From CAJJDF01 sp965657945 (GTDB taxonomy: Bacteria > Bacteroidota > Bacteroidia > Flavobacteriales_D > CAJJDF01): 64,000 bases of DNA. This document shows, in pieces, positions 58,178-64,000 of the stretch (position 1 is its first letter; each line of letters begins with the position of its first letter). The translations under genes were made by a program, and so were the position numbers. The notes under the pieces were generated by a model. That model made no database searches, was not told the DNA's origin, and worked only from the letters and a program-made list of their open reading frames with translations. The stretch covers positions 62,001 to 126,000 of the forward strand of contig CBFHPW010000001.1 in the NCBI GenBank assembly GCA_965657945.1, in the 5' to 3' direction.

Positions 58178-60964
58178 ATGATGAAACAAACTACCACCTT
58201 ATTTTTTTTATTATTCGTTGCTCTGCAGGCTTCTACACAAGTGGCCAGGGTAGGAGGTATTGTGATTGATAAAGAGGAAGAAACACCAATAATTGGGGCT
58301 ACGGTGTTCTTGCAAAATAAAACTGTAAAGAAAGGAATTTCGTCCAACGAACAAGGATTGTTCTTTTTTGATTCGATTCCATTTGGAGATTACACGCTCA
58401 TAATAACCTCAGTGGGCTTTACTAAAATTGAAAAACCCGTTTCTATTTCTGAGCCAAGAAATTTTTTGGGAAAGCAAGAAATGGTGGTTTCTGTCACCCA
58501 GCTAAACACCATGCAAGTGGAGGAAAAAGAACCTTTGGCAGTGTTGAAGGGAGATACAACGGAATACAATTCGAGTGCCTACAAAACAAATCAAGACGCT
58601 ACCACTGGAGATTTAATAGAAAAAATGCCAGGAATAACCAATAAAAACGGAACTGTAAGTGCCCAAGGAGAGCAAGTGAAACAGGTGCTGGTAGATGGTA
58701 AGCCTTATTTTGGTCAAGACCCAAAGTCGGCTTTGAGCAACATTCCAGCAGAAGTAGTTCAAAAAATCCAAGTATTTGATGACGAAAGTGACGAGAGCAA
58801 AGCTACCGGGCTAAAGGATGGAAATACCACCAAAACGATTAATATTATCACCAAACCAGAATACAGAAATAGTAAATTTGGAAATGTGTATGCCGGCTAC
58901 GGAACAGACGAACGTTACAACGCAGGAGGGAATTACAATATCTTTAATGGAGATCAAAGAATTTCATTTGTAGGCATGTTTAACAACGTAAATCAACAAA
59001 ATTTTTCTTCAGAGGATTTATTGGGAGTAACGGCAGGCTCGGGAAAAAGAGGATGGGGAAATAGAGGTGCAATAAGTGCAAGTGCCAACAGTTTTTTGGT
59101 GCCTCAACAAAATGGAATAGCTCAAACAGGGGCAGGAGGGATAAATTTTCAAGACACCTGGGGAAAAACAGAATTCATAGGGAGTTATTTTTATAACAAT
59201 ACCCAAACCAACGCTTTGGAACAAAAAGTACAGAACTATTTTTCTAAATCGGATGCGAATCAAGTATATCAAGAGACGGATTCATCTTATACGCGGGATG
59301 ATAATCAAAAATTAAGTATTCAAATGAAACATAAGTTTTCGAAGAAGAGTACATTGACTTTCAGAACAAATGGGAGCTTACAAATAAACTACGGAGAATC
59401 TTTCACTAATGGATTGACTACTTTTGGTTCGAGTCCAGCCAACAATTTGCAAAGAGATTTTAATTCGGATTTATTGGGATATAATGCCAATTCAAGATTA
59501 TTTTACAACTACCGATTTAAAAAGCGGGGTAGGTCATTTTTTGTAATGGCAACAAATCAATTGACGGGAAGTGAAGGTGAAAGCAACCTATTTTCTGTAG
59601 AAAACGATTTTACCACGTTTACTGATACGTTGGATCAGGAGTCGAGACTTATTACCAAAACAAATTCTTTTGGCGGTAAAATTCGTTACACGGAGCCGAT
59701 TGGAAAAAAAGGTGGGATTTCTTTTGATGCCGAAGCAGAAAAAACCGAAGGAAAAACGGACAACAGAGCAAATGCCTACTCGCTTATTGAGGAATCTTAC
59801 TCGGATTTGTTGCCTCAATTTTCTTCTCAGTTCTCCTCCGAGAATTTTACTCAATCCTATTCTGTCGGGTACCGATTTTTTAGTAAAAAGATATTTTCAT
59901 TCATTCGTGCAAAATATCAAGTTACAGATTTATCTACTCAAAGTGTGTATCCTGGAATTGCCCAAACTCAAAATACGTTTCAAGCAATATTGCCTTTTGC
60001 CATGATGAAATACACGATATCTAAAGGAAAGCAAGTGTTTTTGATGTACCGAACTTCTACTGACGATCCTTCTGTGAATCAGCTCCAGAATTTTTTGAAT
60101 AACTCCAATCCACTTCAGCTTCAGATAGGAAACAGCAACTTGGGCCAAAACTATACTCATCGGTTAATGACCCGCTATATAGCTACTAATACAAAAAAAG
60201 CAACCACCTTTTTTGCGATGGCGAGTTATTCTTTCTCTAATAATATCATTTCCAATACTTCTGATTTTTATCAGGTAGATAGTAATGTAAATGGCGTGTT
60301 TTTGGAAAAAGGAAGAATTTTGAATAGTTACGCAAATCTCAGTGGTTATCAAAACCTTCGACTATTTAGTTCGTATGGATTGCCAGTAAAAAAACTGAAG
60401 AGTAATTTGAATCTGGACGGAGCAGTTACCTATACACGCACTCCATCACTCGTCAACGGAATTAAAACCTTAGCGGCTAGTACTGAGTATGAGGCTGGTG
60501 TCGTATTGAGTAGTAACATTAGTAAGAAAATTGATTTTACACTTTCGGGAAGAGCCACACTTACTGATATTACCAATGGTGGAGGCAGGGGAGAATCCCT
60601 GTTTTTGACCCAAAATTACAAAGCGAAAGTTACTTGGACATTGCCAAAAGAAATTATTCTTCGAACCCAAGCAAACTATCAAATTAACGAGGGTTTTTCA
60701 GAAACGTTAGGGCTAAACTTTATTATGTGGAATGCCTCCGTTGCCAAAAAAATATTTAAAAGCAAAAAAGGAGAAATAAGCGTTGGGCTGTACGATGTGT
60801 TAAATCAGAACGATCAACTGTCGGTAACGACAAATAATACGTACGTAGAACAATTGAGGTCTAGGTCGCTTCAGCGATATGCGCTGGTTACTTTTAGGTA
60901 CACTTTCAAGCAGTTTGATAAACCAAAAGAAGATCCGATGGATCAATTTTACCGCAGAAGATAA
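58178..60964 (+). CDS. Large outer-membrane beta-barrel protein with carboxypeptidase-like N-terminal domain
   Basis: A 928-residue outer-membrane protein of the TonB-receptor-like barrel class. Signal peptide ends near residue 21 (QASTQ). Residues about 24-105 are a carboxypeptidase regulatory-like domain (ATVFLQNKTVKKGISSNEQG, GDYTLIITSVGFTKIE). A plug-like part follows (about 145-230: ATTGDLIEKMPGITNKNGTV, VLVDGKPYFGQDPKSALSNI, then VQKIQVFDDESDESKATGLK). The rest is a barrel of about 690 residues with aromatic-rich strands. I see no clear TonB box. Substrate unknown; it is a single gene with no SusD-like partner next to it. Confidence 0.88.
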   Translation: MMKQTTTLFFLLFVALQASTQVARVGGIVIDKEEETPIIGATVFLQNKTVKKGISSNEQGLFFFDSIPFGDYTLIITSVGFTKIEKPVSISEPRNFLGKQEMVVSVTQLNTMQVEEKEPLAVLKGDTTEYNSSAYKTNQDATTGDLIEKMPGITNKNGTVSAQGEQVKQVLVDGKPYFGQDPKSALSNIPAEVVQKIQVFDDESDESKATGLKDGNTTKTINIITKPEYRNSKFGNVYAGYGTDERYNAGGNYNIFNGDQRISFVGMFNNVNQQNFSSEDLLGVTAGSGKRGWGNRGAISASANSFLVPQQNGIAQTGAGGINFQDTWGKTEFIGSYFYNNTQTNALEQKVQNYFSKSDANQVYQETDSSYTRDDNQKLSIQMKHKFSKKSTLTFRTNGSLQINYGESFTNGLTTFGSSPANNLQRDFNSDLLGYNANSRLFYNYRFKKRGRSFFVMATNQLTGSEGESNLFSVENDFTTFTDTLDQESRLITKTNSFGGKIRYTEPIGKKGGISFDAEAEKTEGKTDNRANAYSLIEESYSDLLPQFSSQFSSENFTQSYSVGYRFFSKKIFSFIRAKYQVTDLSTQSVYPGIAQTQNTFQAILPFAMMKYTISKGKQVFLMYRTSTDDPSVNQLQNFLNNSNPLQLQIGNSNLGQNYTHRLMTRYIATNTKKATTFFAMASYSFSNNIISNTSDFYQVDSNVNGVFLEKGRILNSYANLSGYQNLRLFSSYGLPVKKLKSNLNLDGAVTYTRTPSLVNGIKTLAASTEYEAGVVLSSNISKKIDFTLSGRATLTDITNGGGRGESLFLTQNYKAKVTWTLPKEIILRTQANYQINEGFSETLGLNFIMWNASVAKKIFKSKKGEISVGLYDVLNQNDQLSVTTNNTYVEQLRSRSLQRYALVTFRYTFKQFDKPKEDPMDQFYRRR

Positions 60965-60975
60965 TTAAAAATTCA

Positions 60976-60983
60976 TACCTTTG
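60976..60983 (+). promoter_or_regulatory. Candidate -7 element for the small membrane protein gene
   Basis: TACCTTTG matches TAnnTTTG exactly and ends 17 nt before ATG 61001. Confidence 0.4.
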
Positions 60984-61000
60984 TAAAAAGAAATTTGACT

Positions 61001-61210
61001 ATGAAATTAGCTTTGTTAGCCATCGGATTATTAGGTATAGGAATAGCTGGAATGGCGATTAAAATGTTTTTTAATAAAGGATATTTAGAAAAGTCTTGTG
61101 CTAGTGCAAGTAGAATGTTTAACGAAGAAGGGGATGGAAGTTGCCAATTTTGTGGAGCAACTGAGGAGGAAAAATGCAAGGCAGAAGAAATGCCTACTCC
61201 CCCGCAGTAA
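61001..61210 (+). CDS. Small Cys-rich membrane-anchored protein
   Basis: A 69-residue protein. Residues 1-20 are a membrane helix (LALLAIGLLGIGIAGMAIKM) and the rest is a short outer tail with five Cys: LEKSCASASRMFNEEGDGSC, then QFCGATEEEKCK. The pattern Cys-x17..Cys-x2-Cys may bind a metal. Similar small Cys-rich membrane proteins occur in many Flavobacteriia as I recall and have no known role. ATG 61001 is used; TTG 60995 is an alternative. The 3' end overlaps that of the convergent LysE gene by 17 nt. Confidence 0.75.
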   Translation: MKLALLAIGLLGIGIAGMAIKMFFNKGYLEKSCASASRMFNEEGDGSCQFCGATEEEKCKAEEMPTPPQ

Positions 61211-61934
61211 GTTGAGTTGCAGAATCAAGAAACTCTTCTTGAGGCAAATCAAACCCAACAAGAAGTATGTATAATCCTACGGATAGCATGATGAGACCGA
61301 TGCTGATTCCTATTATTTGTAGTACTTTTGGTTTGATATATTGCTGAAGTTTACTGGCAAAATAAATTTTCATAATATCAACAAAAAACATCATCCCCAG
61401 AGTAGCCGAAAAGAAAATAAAAATTCCTTGATTATCAAGATGCAGTTTTTTTATACTCGAAGTACACACCACAATCCAAAAAACCAAGACAGAGGGGTTT
61501 AATGAATTTAGGGCGATACCTTTCATTAAGTTTCCAATATAATTTACCTTGATGTTTTCAGAAATTTTAAGCGATTCCAAATTATCGAGCAACTGATTCT
61601 CCGATTCGTTGTCTGTGTAATCGTTTTGCGAATTAAATTGAACTTTAGGTGGTTTTAGGTTTTTGATAATGGAAAATATCCCGAATAACACAAATACCCC
61701 TCCAAATACATAATTAATCCAAGAGTACTTGTTCAAATATTCCAGTGCTTTGGAAGCACTAAAAAGTGCTAAAAACAGGTAAATTATGTCACTCAAGAGC
61801 ACTCCAATTTCCATGAGAATGGCAGCTTTAAAGCCTTTTCTTAAGCTTGTATTGATTAATTCAAAAAATACTGGGCCAAGAGAAAAACTTAGTACAAACC
61901 CTAAAATTATAGCTGCGGTAATGAGGTCAAACAT
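61194..61934 (-). CDS. LysE-family amino-acid exporter
   Basis: A 246-residue membrane protein of the LysE/RhtB family with six hydrophobic helices. The family opening ITAAIILGFVLSFSLGPVFF, ELINTSLRKGFKAAILMEIG, LSDIIYLFLALFSA is clear; a Gln/Asn-rich central loop (about 100-140) is longer than usual. It exports amino acids or similar small molecules from the cytoplasm. Its start overlaps the stop of the GH3-family gene by 8 nt, so the two are translationally coupled. Confidence 0.88.
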   Translation of the reverse strand: MFDLITAAIILGFVLSFSLGPVFFELINTSLRKGFKAAILMEIGVLLSDIIYLFLALFSASKALEYLNKYSWINYVFGGVFVLFGIFSIIKNLKPPKVQFNSQNDYTDNESENQLLDNLESLKISENIKVNYIGNLMKGIALNSLNPSVLVFWIVVCTSSIKKLHLDNQGIFIFFSATLGMMFFVDIMKIYFASKLQQYIKPKVLQIIGISIGLIMLSVGLYILLVGFDLPQEEFLDSATQLTAGE

Positions 61935-63594
61935 TAGGCAAATTTAGGAAATTTTCCCACTTTTTGTGTAGTTCTCCTCTGATAACTCGAGGGAATTTTA
62001 CTTGGGCTCCTTTTTTACCGATGCGATCCAGGAAATCATAAAATTTAGTTACTGGCAGCTGCTCAATGAACACTTCCTTTAGCGCAGAAGTTCTCTCAGT
62101 TGCGTAGTCATCGTTCAAGTTCGCTAAGTGTCTGTCGAGCGTCTTTTTAAATGTTTCTTTGTCGAACTTATCATCGCATCCAACGTACCATTTGTGAGCA
62201 AATAAATTTTCGTAGGCAAAGGCAGTTACACAGAATTCAGGCACTTTTATTTGTAGCTCTTTACAGGTGATTTCCAGTGCTTTATTCATGTTGTCAACCG
62301 AGAGGTGCTCTCCGCAAATGGTGAGGTAGTGTTTGGTTCTCCCCGTAATTATGATTTCGGCATTTTCTTTATTAATAAACTGAATGGTATCACCCAAAAT
62401 ATATCTCCACGATCCTGAGCAAGTAGAAAGTACTATGGCATATTGCTGGTTTTCTTCAACCTCTGCTACAGTCAAAATTTCCGGATAACTCACCAATTCT
62501 CCATCTTGATTAAAGTTTTGGTCGGTAAATGGAATGAACTCAAAAAAGATTCCGTTGTTGAGCAAAAGTTTTAGCGGAGTTCCATTTCCCGAGCTAATCG
62601 CCATAAATCCTTCTGAGGCGAGGTATGTCTCCATGTACTCTACTTTTTTACCGAGTAATTTTTCAAAATTCTCTTTATATGGGCCAAAAGCAACCCCCCC
62701 GTGAACCAATACGCTAAAATTTGGCCAAATATCGTGGATGGAATTTAGCTCATATCGGGCAATAATTTTTTCTAATAAAATTTGTATCCATGAGGGTATT
62801 CCTGCAATAATACCAATGTTCCAATTGGGCGCTTGTTCTACCATTCTCTCAATTTTTGTGTCCCAATCTTTTATGTCGGTAATATCTTTTTCGGGCTTGT
62901 AAATAACGTTCATAAACCCCGGAAGATTGGCATTGATGATACCACTCAAATCCCCTTCTTTTCTTTTGTCAATTTTGGTTAATGAAGTAGATCCGCCAAT
63001 CCCAAGAATATACGTGTCGAAAAATTCTTTTTCGAAACCAAAGTTGTTTAAATATTGAATTTGCTTGAGACTGGCTCTTCTTATTTTTCGGAGCTGTGAT
63101 CTAGAAACAGGAATCTGTTTACTTGCACTGCCAGAGGTTCCCGAACTTAAGGCAAATTTATTCACAATGCCTGGCCAAGAAATATCTTCACCTCCTGCTA
63201 TTGTTTTTTTCCACCAAGATTCGTACATCTGGTCATAATCAAAGATGGGCACAAAACGCTGGTAAGTTGCTACTGGATCATCTGAACTAAGGATTTTATG
63301 AAATCTGTATCGTTTTCCAAATTCAGTGTCTTTTGCCCTTCTCAAGAGTCTTTTTAAAGCTCTTGTTTGAAGTTGAATAGGAGACTTGATTTCTTTTTTT
63401 GTCCCGATTTTGGTAGTTCTTTTGAGAACACTCTGCAATATATTTCCTTTAACTGCCAACGTATGAATTCTTAATAGGTTTAGACCTGAAATATACCAAA
63501 ATCTGTAGTGAATCCAAACGAAAGTGTTTCTAACTAAATTTTTTTTGATAACTTTTTCAGAACTATCTGGATAATATTGAAATAGTTTTTTCAT
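61927..63594 (-). CDS. GH3 auxin-responsive-promoter family adenylating enzyme
   Basis: A 555-residue protein of the GH3 family of acyl-adenylate enzymes, which join carboxylic acids to amino acids in plants; bacterial members have no established function. It shows the three ATP-binding regions: FALSSGTSGSASKQIPVSRS (motif I), VEYMETYLASEGFMAI (motif II, with YxASEG) and VLSTCSGSWRYILGDTIQFI (motif III), and RTKHYLTICGEHLSVDNMNK. It overlaps the downstream LysE gene by 8 nt. No signal peptide is visible. Confidence 0.92.
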   Translation of the reverse strand: MKKLFQYYPDSSEKVIKKNLVRNTFVWIHYRFWYISGLNLLRIHTLAVKGNILQSVLKRTTKIGTKKEIKSPIQLQTRALKRLLRRAKDTEFGKRYRFHKILSSDDPVATYQRFVPIFDYDQMYESWWKKTIAGGEDISWPGIVNKFALSSGTSGSASKQIPVSRSQLRKIRRASLKQIQYLNNFGFEKEFFDTYILGIGGSTSLTKIDKRKEGDLSGIINANLPGFMNVIYKPEKDITDIKDWDTKIERMVEQAPNWNIGIIAGIPSWIQILLEKIIARYELNSIHDIWPNFSVLVHGGVAFGPYKENFEKLLGKKVEYMETYLASEGFMAISSGNGTPLKLLLNNGIFFEFIPFTDQNFNQDGELVSYPEILTVAEVEENQQYAIVLSTCSGSWRYILGDTIQFINKENAEIIITGRTKHYLTICGEHLSVDNMNKALEITCKELQIKVPEFCVTAFAYENLFAHKWYVGCDDKFDKETFKKTLDRHLANLNDDYATERTSALKEVFIEQLPVTKFYDFLDRIGKKGAQVKFPRVIRGELHKKWENFLNLPNV

Positions 63595-63703
63595 GAATAG
63601 TGAAATGTTCTAAATCTTAAGGTAAATAAAGAGGGGTCATTCATACAAGATTTTTATATCTTTCACCAATAAGTTACCTTTATCCTTCATCTAAATGCAT
63701 AGT

Positions 63704-64000
63704 ATGTCAAAATCCATCAGTTTTTTTCAATCTCTCATTCCTGTTTTTGTTTTAATGATATTGTTAAGCATTAATATTTTATTTCAAGATGGAGAATGGT
63801 GGGGAGCTTACAGCAATCAACTGATATTGTTGGTTTCGGGTGGAGTTGCATTTTTAATGGGGCTTTTTTTTAAAGTACGTTTGAGAAAAATTTGGGCCGA
63901 GGTATTTGAGAATCTCAAAAGTGTGTTGGTTCCCATATTTATTTTGGCTTTAGTAGGAGCTTTAAGCGGAGCTTGGCTCATTAGTGGAATTATTCCTGCG
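63704..64000 (+). CDS. nhaC: NhaC-family Na+/H+ antiporter, N-terminal part (cut by window edge)
   Basis: The first 99 codons of a membrane transporter that runs off the right edge. It begins MSKSISFFQSLIPVFVLMIL, with hydrophobic helices at about 10-27, 42-60 and 80-99. The ending LALVGALSGAWLISGIIPA is typical of NhaC antiporters (GxLSGAWLxSGIIP). It would exchange Na+ for H+ at the inner membrane. It diverges from the GH3 gene over 109 bp. Confidence 0.85.
   Translation, partial: MSKSISFFQSLIPVFVLMILLSINILFQDGEWWGAYSNQLILLVSGGVAFLMGLFFKVRLRKIWAEVFENLKSVLVPIFILALVGALSGAWLISGIIPA

Noticed and set aside
1..64000. tRNA or rRNA genes and intact prophage or transposon genes.
   Set aside because: No cloverleaf, rRNA-like stretch, integrase, capsid or transposase frame was seen in reading both strands by eye; a covariance-model scan could still find a small RNA.

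Overview
The window is an AT-rich chromosomal segment of a member of the Bacteroidota, most likely a marine-type Flavobacteriales (family not resolved). The evidence is: gliding genes gldE and gldD beside ssb and mutY; two type IX secretion (T9SS) type B surface proteins with a PorP/SprF partner; a 2-residue-start SusC-like barrel protein with a carboxypeptidase-type N-terminal domain; YtxJ; a trmD-rplS pair; a 30-residue AURKAIP1/COX24-type basic peptide; and repeated TAnnTTTG-type promoter elements. No rRNA, tRNA, CRISPR array, intact insertion sequence or phage gene was seen.

Layout. 1-6501: proS (cut by the window edge), a Trp/Asn/Gly- and Ser/Arg-rich secreted protein, an OmpP1/FadL porin, an SnoaL-like lipoprotein, a DAHP synthase-chorismate mutase fusion and an L-threonine dehydrogenase-like enzyme. 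6506-15814 (minus): a tightly packed seven-gene run coding for two lipoproteins with a shared RxP motif, a Tat-type DUF1501 protein, a haem-motif lipoprotein, a further lipoprotein, a 1358-residue T9SS type B protein and a PorP/SprF protein. It reads as one cell-surface system and is the best candidate here for something undescribed. 15977-18526 (minus): RNase E/G, the 30-residue peptide, a TPR protein and an HU protein. 18667-22140: mutY, ssb, gldE, gldD. 22211-28148: an ABC-2 exporter, an M49-type peptidase, a small membrane protein and a fatty-acid-hydroxylase-family protein.

28274-44888 is a surface-polysaccharide region: glycosyltransferases, galE, a NodB-like deacetylase, a flippase, a methyltransferase, a GT-B transferase, a nonulosonate (sialic acid or KDN) synthase, a fused CMP-sugar synthetase/HAD phosphatase, and YfhO. 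It contains long non-coding gaps, gene remnants and a ~175-bp direct repeat of two convergent gene ends, all signs of gene exchange. The nonulosonate genes lack an epimerase or amino-sugar genes, which favours KDN made from mannose-6-phosphate.

44894-64000 is mostly housekeeping: a nucleoside phosphorylase, a DUF4197 lipoprotein with no usual start codon, a second T9SS type B protein, clpB, a fasciclin lipoprotein, recR, an endonuclease/phosphatase lipoprotein, ytxJ, a thioesterase, rsmE, trmD, rplS, a large outer-membrane barrel protein, a LysE exporter overlapping a GH3-family enzyme, and the start of an NhaC antiporter gene.
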